In this document: in pieces, positions 1 through 9,189 of the stretch | Position numbering within the stretch: the first letter of the stretch is position 1 | Layout: each line of letters starts with the position of its first letter | Assembly: GCA_900088475.1 (NCBI GenBank) | Contig: FLMG01002460.1 | Span: 3,386-26,235 of the forward strand | Direction of reading: 5' to 3' | From: Hyphochytrium catenoides | Lineage: Eukaryota; Sar; Hyphochytriomycetes; Hyphochytriales; Hyphochytriaceae | DNA: 22,850 bases | The notes under the pieces: generated by a model | What the model was told of the DNA's origin: nothing | The model's database searches: none | Seen by the model: only the letters and a program-made list of their open reading frames with translations | Made by a program: the position numbers and the translations under genes

Positions 1-217
1 TTTCGGTCTCTCTCTTTTCTCCTCTCTCTCTCCTTTATCCCTTTCCTCACTCTCTTTCCGCCCTCTCTCCGCGTTTGTGGGTGTGAGCGTACGGGCTTTC
101 TCCCTCTTCTTCTCGTCGCTCTCTCTCTCTCTCTCCGTCCCTTCTCTATCTTGTCCATTGCGTTGCTCACCTTTGTCATTGTTTCTAACTTCCTTCCCCT
201 CTCACACCTGTATGCAG
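1..217 (+). other. CT-rich intron tail upstream of the RGS exon
   Basis: This stretch is strongly pyrimidine-rich with several CT runs and ends in a tatgcag acceptor at 211-217. The coding exon that follows starts inside the RGS domain, so the 5' exons of that gene lie outside the window. An open frame runs through part of this segment, but its translation is low-complexity Ser/Leu/Phe of the kind CT repeats give, and I do not regard it as coding. Confidence 0.6.
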
Positions 218-344
218 GTCTTTAAGGACTTCCTCGTGCAGGAGAGGAGTTGGGAGAACCTTGTCTTCTACCAGCAGCTCACTTACCTGAAGGCGTACCA
301 TGAGAAGCACATGCTGTCAGAGGCGGAGGTTGTTCTCTTCTCTG

Positions 345-376
<32 letters not shown>

Positions 377-1800
377 TCATGTGTGTTCCTTTCCTCTTCT
401 CCAAGCGCTTCTTTCCTCTTCTCGAAGCGGACATCTTGTCTCCATCTTCTCTCTTCTTTATCCTCCCTTCCTCCGTCGCTTGCACCACCGCGCACTTCCT
501 CTCTCATTTCCTTTTTCTTTCCTCTGTTTCTCCTATTGTCCGCCCAATGGCCGAGACAGATCCAGAGCAAGCTCTTCCGCTTTGCAGAGACGTTCATCTT
601 CGAGAACGCAAAGTTCCAGATCAACATCTCTGATCGGTTCCGCACGACAGTCCAGTCAAAGCTGACTAACACCTCGAGGGAACAGCTGCAAACCATTGGA
701 TTCTCAGTCTTTGACGAGGTGGCGACGGAGGTGGTGAAGCTGCTGAAGAACGATTCTTTCTCTCGGTTCAAGAAGTCAGCGGACTTTCCAATCTGCAGAG
801 GCTTAATCCACCAGATGAGGTCCATGGAGAAGAAGAAGGAGAAGATCAAGGACTCATTGAGAGCTAGTGCAGGTCTCTCTCTCTTTCTGTGCCTTTACCA
901 TGTGCTATCTTTCCGTCACTTCTACTCTTACTAGTTCTATCTCTCGGGTGTACTGCTTTGTGGTGGACAGTTGGGCCGTCTCTCGACGTGTCTTAAAGGA
1001 ATATATACTATGAGCTACTGCTCTCCTCTCTTCTCTTTCTCTCTCTCTCTCCCCGCTTCTCAATTACTCACGTTGCCACTTGTCTTCTGTCAACGCCACA
1101 GCAGCCTCAAAGAGATCAATGGCCTCACAGAGGCGGTCAAGCAAGCTTGCGCCTCAAGTAGAGGAAGTGGGAGAGGTAAGCCTCTTCTTTCTCCTCCCTT
1201 GCCCCTGTGTCTCTCTCTCTCTCAGCCTTATCCTCTCCACTGCTCTTTTATTTATCTTTTCTTTTTCCCATGTTAGCATCGGATGAGTGTCCAAGACCTA
1301 GCGGACGAGGTGGATGCACTCTCCGCCGCTACGGAACAACTGAAGACCGTCCTGAGTATGGACAAGTCACCTCTCCAAGTGGACACGCAGCGACTCGAGG
1401 AAGGAAAAGGTCTACCAGTCAAAAGCGCGTCCAACTTCTTCCACTCGAACGGAGCCACCACTCTTGGCAGCAGCCAAAGGACTTCCTCAGGGGCAAAGCC
1501 ACCCGCTGAGACACTTCCCAGTGTCAGACAAGATGATTCAGAGACAGCTGGACAGAGGCAAGGGTCTCACGGGGATCAGAAGGCAGGGACTATCGTAAGG
1601 TTAGTCAGACTCACTTACGGTCTACTTCTCTCTCTCTCTCTCTCTCTGTGATCGTCCTCTCTTCTCTCTCCGTTTCTGTCCTTCGACTGTCTAACTGACA
1701 CATCTTCGGCAGACAAGTCGTCCAAGTTCTCCCGCAACCAGACAAAGAGGCCATCGTACAGGGACCTGCAGTGTCCACTCTTGATAAGCAGTCGATGTAA
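218..1800 (+). CDS. RGS-domain protein (5' partial), regulator of G-protein signalling
   Basis: Exons read as 218-328, 560-872, 1102-1175, 1277-1599 and 1713-1800. All junctions join in phase and give 302 residues ending at TAA 1798-1800. The first two exons hold the RGS fold: FLVQERSWENLVFYQQ (helices 3-4, with the usual FL..E.S.ENL.F signature), then the segment around FRFAETFIFE and INISDRFR, and a final helix ending near FSRFKKSADF. RGS domains bind active G-alpha subunits and speed GTP hydrolysis, so a role in heterotrimeric G-protein signalling at membranes is expected. The tail has a basic Lys-rich stretch (MEKKKEKIK) and a Ser/Gln-rich, probably disordered C-terminus. The N-terminal part of the domain and anything before it are missing. 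Introns are CT-rich. The donor at 329 (gttgtt) is weak but in phase. Which RGS subfamily it belongs to cannot be told. Confidence 0.82.
345..366 (+). repeat. (CT)n microsatellite in RGS intron
   Basis: A run of about ten CT dinucleotides, followed by further CT-rich sequence to about 380, lies in the intron between the first two visible exons. Similar runs occur in the other introns of this gene. Confidence 0.85.
1628..1648 (+). repeat. (CT)n microsatellite in last RGS intron
   Basis: An almost pure CT run inside the intron at 1600-1712, upstream of the ttcggcag acceptor. It fits the pattern of CT runs on the sense strand of introns in this window. Confidence 0.8.
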
Positions 1801-2401
1801 AAGAGCAACTAAATAGCTTCTATAACACGGTGTCCAGCCATGCCTTGCATGACCTGTGGATCCTCATTATTCTGACTCTCTTTACTGCTTCCTCTCTGTG
1901 CTATTCGTGAGACGTGGCTCTGCAGCGACATGATTGCTCCAGATCTGCTTCTGAACGAATGGCTCTGCGCTGCAGTGCCTTAGAGACTTCAATCTCTCCA
2001 CTCTCTTTCCATAGCAAATGCCTAATGATGTGACCTTTTGCACAAAGCCAGGCCCGTTGTGGGGCACAGCTCTACACTGTTGAGCGTTCTTTCTCCTTTA
2101 GCTAAGATCTCTTTCCCACTCCGTCAGGAGCTGTCACCAGCCTTGATTCACTATCAGACGTCGATCTATCCTTGCCTGTCGCATTATTCTCTATCCTGCG
2201 GCACTTGTAGACGGAGGAGGTCTAAGACCACGAGGTGCCCAGTTATCCGCAACGGACGCTTATGGTGTTGCCTCCCTTTTCCTTCTCTTCTACCTCCCGA
2301 GATCTGCTTCTCTGCTCTCTCTCTCGCTGAGCTGCCTGCTCATTGTCTCCATTTGACACCATGCTGTCGCGTGTATTCAGTCCGTTAGTTGCAGACCTCA
2401 G
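1801..2401. other. Convergent intergenic region (RGS / CENP-V-like)
   Basis: The region lies between two convergent stop codons, TAA at 1798-1800 (+) and the minus-strand stop at 2402-2404. Open frames here are short, CT-biased and match no family I know. It most likely holds the two 3' UTRs. I see no RNA gene. Confidence 0.5.
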
Positions 2402-2995
2402 TCAGGCGGGACCATCCTCTCGCGAAAGTGCAGTTATGGCAGAAGTCTCGATGGTCTGCTCCCAGTTCTCACCGTCAAAATCAACGTATTCCACCTCTTT
2501 AACAGTGCCCCGGTCCAGGCAGTGCACCGTCACAGCCACGCCATCAGGATTGGAGCGTGGGATGTAAAAGGGACAGATGCCGCACCGCCTGCAAAAGAAG
2601 TGCTTGGCGGTGTGGGTGCCGAACGTATACAGCGAGAGGGGGAACCAACGTCCAGTTGCCTCCGCAGCCGCTATCTTTTGGACAAGAGTGCGGGCAAAGG
2701 GAGAAGCTGTCGGTGCAAGTCTAAAAGCGGCGTTGGCTGGGGTACGGGAAGATGTGGGGTCAGGATCTGTCATGTCTGTCTCAACCTTGACGCCAGAGCC
2801 ATCGAACAGCTCCAGAGAAAAAGAAGATGCAGGGACAACGACATGGTGGTTTTGCTTCATAGTGCAGATGGTGCAGTTGCACCTCCAGGCAGTGAGACGG
2901 GCAGGCGCCTTCATCTTGAACTGGACGGCGCCACAGTGGCAACCCCCTTTGTGCTCCGCCAATCCGTCATCTCCATTCTTCACGTCGTCACTCAT
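2402..2995 (-). CDS. CENP-V/GFA-family zinc-binding protein
   Basis: Intronless frame of 197 residues starting with MSDDV. It has the Cys pattern of the glutathione-dependent formaldehyde-activating (GFA)/CENP-V fold: GGCHCGAVQF (Cys19, Cys21), CNCTIC (Cys39, 41, 44) and FCRRCGICPFYIPRSNP (Cys135, 138, 141), followed by VHCLDRGTV. Agreement with animal CENP-V is close, including VPAS.F, the YTF.TH block and the HCLD.GTV block. These residues bind two zinc ions in the family; the substrate of the eukaryotic members is uncertain. Residues about 67-121 form an insertion between the two halves that I do not expect in CENP-V; it is rich in Ala, Pro and Thr. A minus-strand stop lies a few codons upstream in frame, which supports this ATG. 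It is the only clearly single-exon gene here, which could indicate retroposition or transfer, but this is not shown. Confidence 0.9.
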   Translation of the reverse strand: MSDDVKNGDDGLAEHKGGCHCGAVQFKMKAPARLTAWRCNCTICTMKQNHHVVVPASSFSLELFDGSGVKVETDMTDPDPTSSRTPANAAFRLAPTASPFARTLVQKIAAAEATGRWFPLSLYTFGTHTAKHFFCRRCGICPFYIPRSNPDGVAVTVHCLDRGTVKEVEYVDFDGENWEQTIETSAITALSREDGPA

Positions 2996-3188
2996 CCTTC
3001 TTCGCCTCTACTCTTGAAAGCAAGCAAGCGCGCGGACAGCGCTGCGGGCTGTGGCGTGCGCAACAGGGAGACCGGTGATTCCAGCGGCAATTCCGAAAAA
3101 GACGGCGGCACTTGTTTATGGAGATAATGGGAGTGGACCTCCAACGTCTGTTTCTGCTCGCTCCCTGATCTGACGCATGGGCTCGCAT
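2988..3188 (-). other. Possible upstream ORF overlapping the CENP-V-like start
   Basis: A 66-codon Arg/Cys-rich frame begins at an ATG at 3188 and ends in a TGA that overlaps the start of the CENP-V-like gene (ATGAGTGA arrangement). If the transcript starts upstream of 3188, this would be an uORF that could limit translation. Its composition is not that of a typical globular protein. The transcription start is unknown. Confidence 0.2.
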
Positions 3189-3827
3189 TAGACCTGAGCG
3201 CTTTCTCCCTCCGCCAACCCCGGACTGACAGACCGCTTGTCTCTCAATGGACTGGGCCTTTTATGATGGGGAAGCCAGAGCTTTATTGGATCTTCATGAA
3301 ATTCATGATGTTCAAGCAGTTCCGATGATTTGCTCCTGTCGGTGCATCAGTTACTTACCCCGATAATAGGCTAGTTATCATATCAGTTCTGTCCTCCCCC
3401 TGGAATGCTTCTCAAGGATTGAGAATCAACGGAGACCTGGCGCCCTTCCACCACCCACCACCCAACTCGGCGCGGCTGTATCTCTATCTTGAGAGAGCAT
3501 GGTCTCCTACTTCCTCCTGATGAATGGAGCGAAGCCGCTTTGAACGTTGCTTGATCAGATGAGGAAGGCACAGCCTCTTCTTCTGCCAGCCTGGGCCACG
3601 GAAGCTAATGGCAAACCCAACGGGAGCGTCTATCTTCCAGCATCTGACGTCTGTCTGAAAATTGCCTTGGCGCCATTATGCTCGTGACACGCATATGCAA
3701 CAGCAGGCTCGCTCTGTGCAAACATCTCCTACAGGTGCCGGGGTAGCGCGATATACTAAGGTGGAATGGGGTCACACCTCAACGCTTTGTCGACCAGTTC
3801 CTCACTTTTTGGCTTTATAAGCTAACC
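2996..3827. other. Divergent intergenic region (CENP-V-like / MSS51-type)
   Basis: It should contain the promoters of both flanking genes. A minus-strand frame at 3008-3115 translates to a hydrophobic small-residue segment without an ATG. A plus-strand frame at about 3419-3557 is open for 46 codons and contains LLLPPDEWSEAALNV. Neither could be joined to a gene or recognised. Confidence 0.4.
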
Positions 3828-5055
3828 ATGGAGCTGGGTAAGGATGCGGCCCGATCCAGCACAGTGCTCCCACCTCTGCCAGACGTCCTGGCGATTAAAG
3901 CAGCAATCACTGAGGGCTGGGATCATCTCTTCACCCAATATGTGCTCACTCAAGGCCGTCAATCGATCTCGTGGGACCAGGCGGCTCTTGAGTCCTTCAG
4001 CGACCTGCATTCGCGGTCCTTCTCGATCCTATGCTGCCTTCAGCGCCTATACAAGGTGAGATAAGAGGCAAAAGGAGGGCCGTATGCTACTCTCTAGTGT
4101 GTAACTCGCAGAGACTAACGGCGGGCCGTTATGCCTCAGGCTATCGAGTTAGTTCCAGCGCCTGAGCTAACTATTCATATCATTGGCGCAGACTTCCGTG
4201 AAGGGCAATCCCCGGCCGAGACTCTTCAGGTAAAACGGCAGCCCAGAGCATCTCTGGAGGAGAGGCTAGTGCTAATTGTACCAATCTTCCTAAAGGTCTT
4301 CGAGGCGTTGATGAAGGTTCTGCATGGAGTAACAGCAGTGGAAAGGTTGACTCTCGCACTTGTTGGGCCCAATGTCAGCACAAAGCTCCACAGAGAAGCT
4401 TATGACTTTGCTTACACTCCTAGTGACCAAAAGGAGCCCTGTCGCCAGCTGAATGTCTCTCTTCAGTACTTCAGCGACCTCTACACTATTTTTTGCGATA
4501 CGGCAGACATCGCTGATCGTCCTCATCTATGCTGCCTCTTTGATGCTGGAGTCTGGGGTTATGACTCTTGGCGACAAACCATCCAGCTAATCTGTAAGTC
4601 TCTGAAGTGCCCGGCAACCCTTATTACAAGCTACAATGAGCACGAGGTGCGAAATCTTCTTAACTCCTACCTTGTCTAATAATGGCGTACGCATTCGGTA
4701 TCTCCCGCTAGGTGGCTAATTCAGTGCCCTAGTGGGTCAAAGAGAGTGCAATAGGCATACGAGAGCTTTATAGTTAGATGCCGCTCCGTTCATGAGCGTT
4801 CCGTCTTGGTGGCTCTCGGACATTTGTTCGCTATGCTTCAGGAGGAGTCGGCTAAAAACGACTTACCCTCTTCGTATCTTCTTCTCATCTACACAGGCTA
4901 TGGACGATGCTGATGTGCTTGAAGATTATGAGATCTCCATATCGTGGCACTGGGGACCTCAAAGGAATCCTTTCGGGTCGCGGTTGCAGCGGAAGAGTGG
5001 CGCCGTGAGTGGTCGTACTCTAGCAGACAACGCCTTCTGGCAGTGCATATTCTGA
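3828..5055 (+). CDS. MSS51 C-terminal-domain protein
   Basis: Exons 3828-4055, 4140-4229, 4296-4646 and 4897-5055, all joining in phase 0, give 275 residues. The protein shows the signature order of the domain called mitochondrial splicing suppressor 51-like, C-terminal: LTIHIIGADFREG, then a .LT.ALVGPNV strand, then FDAGVWGYDSWRQTIQLI, the TSYNEHE strand, an acidic DDADVLED turn, RNPFGS, and a terminal FWQCIF. In yeast, Mss51 acts on COX1 mRNA in mitochondria; most proteins with this domain also have an N-terminal MYND zinc finger and unknown function. No MYND cysteines are seen here, and no clear targeting peptide, so cell location is open. Intron 2 (4230-4295) is only 66 nt, stop-free and a multiple of three, so a retained form would also be translatable. 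The GTG donor at 4647 is supported by the perfect continuation into the last exon. Confidence 0.85.
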
Positions 5056-5596
5056 GTACTTCGCGATAGACATGTCTTTAGTGTAGATAGCCGGTGCAGC
5101 AATTTTTCATTTTTGTCTCCCATTTTGTTTTAAAACACTACATTGTCTAACTAGTTCAAGGGTCCGACATAGTGCTATCAAAAATGATTGCAACTGCTTT
5201 GGATTAGATTGACTCTTGACGGCTTGACGGCCTCTCCTGCCACGGGCTATAAATTCTTCTTCCTGTGTACCATTCAGCGGTTTTGTCGTGGGGAGTATAG
5301 CAGGTATAGCTCACCAGCACCAGCTTTCCCAAGCACAGCCCTCAACCCATTAAGCTCATAGGCATTGAGAAATGGAGGCGAGAGACTAGGGACCGCAAAA
5401 ACAGCTTGCTACTTCTTTGACCAGCATCTCAAAGGATGTCGGAGAAGCAGAAGATTCGGTCCTTCATTAGCGCAATTTGATTGAGAAGTAACCTTAGTAA
5501 AGTTGGCTTACTAGTCACCAGTGCCCAGGCCAAACTCAACTATGTGACCTACTACTGCTAGGTATCCCGGTACACACCAGCCCGCTCTTGATCTAG

Positions 5597-5692
5597 GTAC
5601 TGCTGCTCGAATCGCTGAGGGCCGATAGCCTAGACGTGCATAACGGCGTTGCTTCGCTGGAGATCCACAGAGACCTGGCAGTAGTGGAAAAG
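5597..5692 (+). other. Weak candidate exon in the gap
   Basis: Flanked by tctag at its 5' end and AAG|gtcagc at its 3' end, this 32-codon frame contains DVHNGVASLEIHRDLAVVEK. It can be spliced in phase to sequence starting at the acceptor aatgtag near 5774. No family is recognised and no start exon is found, so it may be chance. Confidence 0.2.
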
Positions 5693-6025
5693 GTCAGCTG
5701 CTTCTTTAGAAAGTCAGGGAGCTCACCGTCCCCCAGAGATCTCTAACGTTCTCCTCTTCTAATTATCCCAATGTAGTTCGACTGTATGAATGAATCTCAT
5801 CGTGGCCCTCAACAATTATTTCTCCCTAGCGACCATGCTAAAAGCGTCATGGAAAGTAGCCTGTGAGCTCGGTCGGGGAGGAGTTTATGTCCAGCTCCGG
5901 CATGGTCATCTCAGATGATCCGCTCCTATAGATAGCCTACAGGAGGAGGATTGCACCAAGGAAGATCTGAAGCCATCATCAATCATCACACAAACACTTG
6001 TTCGCCATCAGCCATCAAATCACGA

Positions 6026-6059
6026 CAAAGAATCAAGAAGTCGAACGGTTGATTCTTTG
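6026..6059. repeat. Perfect 11-bp inverted repeat (hairpin)
   Basis: caaagaatcaa at 6026-6036 is the exact reverse complement of ttgattctttg at 6049-6059, with a 12-nt loop between. It lies in the region without a confident gene. It could be a folded RNA element or a chance AT-rich palindrome. Confidence 0.7.
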
Positions 6060-6467
6060 ATTTATGATAACTATTGTGGGATTGTAACAGCTTTTGGGGG
6101 TTGTGGGTGTGATGATCATAGCTCCTCCCGTGGAGCAGTCAGGAAGTGCACTGGTCAGCCCTTCCCTTCCGTCATCCACTGAGTCACCTCCCAGCCAATT
6201 TGCCCAGTTGCTTCTTCTTTTTAGCAGGGGTAGTAGCGCCCATCAACACCACTTGGAGGCCCACGGGCTTCTTGAACAGTGGCACTCTTATTTCCCTCGG
6301 CTCTGTGAGATCGGGAGCTCTCTACAGCCGCACCATACCTTCTTGGCTGTTTCTTTGGGCGCTGGTGATTGGCGTCAACTCCCATGCCTAGTTTGAACGC
6401 CTCAGGCGGCGTGAAAGCACTGTACATGCGAAGTCATTGTTCTACACATTGAGCTTCTGAGGGAAGG

Positions 6468-8688
6468 ATGTGGGACCCTGGGCCTTCCTCTCCGGTGCGA
6501 TCAGGGGCTCGAGACCAAGGCAGGTATACGCTTCAAATTGAGGCCTCCAAAGGTGTTGCTCCGCACGGTAAGTAGTGTTCCTTACCTTCATCCACGTAAA
6601 GTGCGTATTTGACGGAGAGGCACGACTTTAACTTTAGGGGCGTCGTCGAGCCACCGACGAGGTAAAGGAGGGATCACAAGTGGGGCTGCATTTAATGGTG
6701 ATGAAAGCCAGCGGCACGAGAGAGAAAGGAAGAAGCTTGATTATGCCCTCGCACTTCAGCATCAAATGCAGGAAAAGGCTCAGATGAGAGAGGAGACCCA
6801 GCGTCCGATTGACGTATCACAGAGTAGTCAAAAGGAGGTAATGCCTTTAGGAGGCAGTAGTAGTCCAGCTATGATCATCCTTAGTCCCCTTTAAGCTCAC
6901 TTAGACCCACATGAACCCTGGCGTTTCCTCCCTTCTTGAGTCTAAAATGGAATGGGTAGGTCATACTTATGCCCTAAACTTCTTTCTCTTTCTTCGCTCA
7001 CACAGAGGGACAGCAGCTGGCGAGTGCAGAGTGACTCACAAAAGCAGTAAGTTTAAATTTCGTTTTCTGATCAGTGCAAGGAAAGAAGAGGCATAGTCTC
7101 GACAACGCCACGCCCTTTCTTACTTTCCTTATCATGCCAGACCTGTGAAGGATCCGTACTTCCAAAGAACAAGCCCACAGAGCCCTTACCGGTTTGCCCG
7201 ATACCGTCATAGTCACAGCTCACCCGAGGAGAAAGACAAGGTTAGGGAAAGGCTGCAGGCGCAAAGAGAGCTCTACCTCGCACTGGAAGAGCAAGTCAGA
7301 CAGAAGAAGATGAACCAAACAGCAGATCGCAACCAGCACTTCTCACGATTTACCTCTAGCCACGCTGGTTCGTCCGCAACCAGGTATAAAACTATCTTTT
7401 TATCTTGTTCCTATTTGGCGGCTTCTTCTGACATTACTGGTCTGTAGCCCTCAAGCCCTGCGCGGCAGCAGTTTGTTAGCGCAAGCTGTTGCGCCATCTT
7501 CTACAGCACAAATGCAATCTCAAAGTTTAGCATCATCGGCGACAATGCCTCCACCTAGCCTTTCCTCTCCTTATTATGGCGCTGTATCAGAGGCTTCAAC
7601 GAACTTTATGACAATGCCTCCTGGAAGTTATATAGCTCCTTCTCCATCTGTGATGCCGTATGACATTGGGTTTCCGCCTCTCGCGCAGCCCTTCATGGCA
7701 CCAATGCCCTCGCCAGGTGAGAAACAACAACAAGGAGCAGCAGACGAGGGCAGCGTGTCCATCTCACACGTTACGTCATTTCTAATTCTTCTCCTGGGTC
7801 TCTGCCTCCCGTCATTGTAGTGGCCCTGGGAGCTCCACATAGCTTTGCCTACCAGATCGCATCAATGGAGTCGCAAAGGGTGAAAGAGGTAGGACAACCC
7901 CACCGAGTCAAGTTAGAGAGAATGATCAAAGCTCCTTAGAGGTGTAGCGTATAAGGAATACATGCCGAGCGGCGCCGGGTGGAGATTGAAGTGATCGCAG
8001 AACTGGCTCCCCTTGGGAGAGAGGAAGATAGCATGTCAAGCTTCTACACCGCCTTTAGGTTAAGCTCTAACCCAAGAACTTATCTGTGCAGATGCTGACT
8101 AAAGAACAGCTTATCCTTCGTGAGCACTTGCGAACGCAAGAAGAACTACTGGGCAAGTTGATGGAACAGGTAGTAGCCTCCTCACCTCTAAGATCTTTCA
8201 CAAGTTTATCCCTTCTTCGCCTCCTCGCCCCCTCTTCTTATAAAATATGCCGTATGCGACCACAACTGAATACTTTTTCCGCTATCCAAGGTGGACAGCG
8301 TACGGCGCGAGAAACTCCTGGCTTTAACCAAGGCCAATATCCGGGTATGAGGTTCAAGCCGCGGCCGTGCCAATGCCGAGGAAGTGAGTGCTAATATCGT
8401 CCTTGCGATTGTCCGCAGGAGAAAGCTAGGGAGGCTGAGTTGCGGAGGCTCGAGAATGAGATTCGGGCACAGCCAGCATCGTTTCATAGGCCTAAAGGAG
8501 ATTATGGTACGGGCGACCTATCAACCTCTTCCCTACGTAGCCCTGAGCAGCCAGAGCCAACCGGTTCTGGTTTGAAGCACAAACAGCTCCCTTCAGCGGG
8601 GCAGTTGGGTCCAGACGAGCTGGATGAGATGCTAGTGAGCTTCGTAGAGAGAAGAGGAACATGGGGCACATCTCTTGGAGAAGCCTAG
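6468..8688 (+). CDS. Coiled-coil protein, CSPP1-like
   Basis: Exons 6468-6567, 6638-6837, 7006-7046, 7141-7383, 7448-7716, 7821-7888, 8092-8169, 8291-8344 and 8419-8688 join in phase and give 440 residues from the ATG at 6468. Helical segments rich in Arg, Lys, Glu and Gln recur: KLDYALALQHQMQEKAQMRE, YLALEEQVRQKK, REHLRTQEELLGKLMEQ and EAELRRLENEIRAQ. They are separated by a Pro/Ser/Met/Tyr-rich central part (exon at 7448-7716) that looks disordered. The first two motifs resemble the short 'YA..L..QI.EK' repeats of centrosome and spindle-pole associated protein CSPP1, which works at ciliary axonemes and spindle microtubules; this match is by eye and tentative. The acidic end around LGPDELDEMLVSFVERRG looks conserved. 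The start could lie further upstream. Stop TAG 8686-8688. Confidence 0.62.
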
Positions 8689-9189
8689 GACGCATTCCAA
8701 CGGAAAGGACTGTGTGTGCTTCAAGGGATAGCAGTCCACTTGGATCTTTTAGATGAGACGCGATAGCCGTGTGCCAAGCTTATGGAAAGACTAGATCCAG
8801 CAAGAGGAAGATAAGAAAGACGGGACCGGGAAGAGTGACTTGTTAGTATTCGTCAAGGCTTCCATAGGTAGCAGTAATGGGTGAGAGCTGCGATCGCTCC
8901 CAAGCCTTCCATCACGACCAGCGAGAGAGAGGTGTTCGTGAGAGGAAGGGGCGTAGGTATATATGTGTGTGTGTGTGCAAAGCTCCTTTTTTATATAGCC
9001 AGGAACGCCTAACATTGAATTTTATTCACCTGAGGGAAGCATCCCTCAAGCAACATCCATTCCATTCGTCACAAATGTTTGAGAGTAGAAAAGGCAGAGC
9101 CTCAGCTCGTCCCTCTCTTCTCCACTTTCTCGTTCCTTATTAGGAGATATCTGGGCTTCGAGTCCATAGCGGGAAGAAGCAGCTAGAGC
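8689..9189. other. Convergent intergenic region (CSPP1-like / RPS25)
   Basis: Probably the 3' UTRs of both genes. It holds a short GT run at 8964-8977. Frames here are short, repeat-driven and unrecognised. Confidence 0.5.
8964..8977 (+). repeat. (TG)n dinucleotide run
   Basis: Seven TG units in the gap after the coiled-coil gene. It is a simple sequence repeat with no assigned role. Confidence 0.8.

Larger units (their letters stand above)
5056..6467. other. Region without a confident gene
   Basis: No long open frame and no recognisable domain on either strand to about 6090. Between 6094 and 6427 overlapping frames exist on both strands, but none matches a family or joins to a neighbour convincingly. 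One minus-strand frame there ends in a Lys-rich tail (TPAKKKKQLGKLAGR then stop) and might be the end of a gene. A hairpin lies at 6026-6059. Confidence 0.4.

Noticed and set aside
77-934. Continuous 285-codon plus-strand frame taken as one exon
   Set aside because: It crosses CT-repeat introns (1-217 and 329-559) that translate to Ser/Leu low complexity; only the parts at 218-328 and 560-872 carry RGS sequence.
7970-7990. 21-nt micro-exon (RRRVEIE) in the coiled-coil gene
   Set aside because: It is phase-neutral and has weak splice sites; direct splicing from 7888 to 8092 also keeps frame and is simpler. It remains possible.
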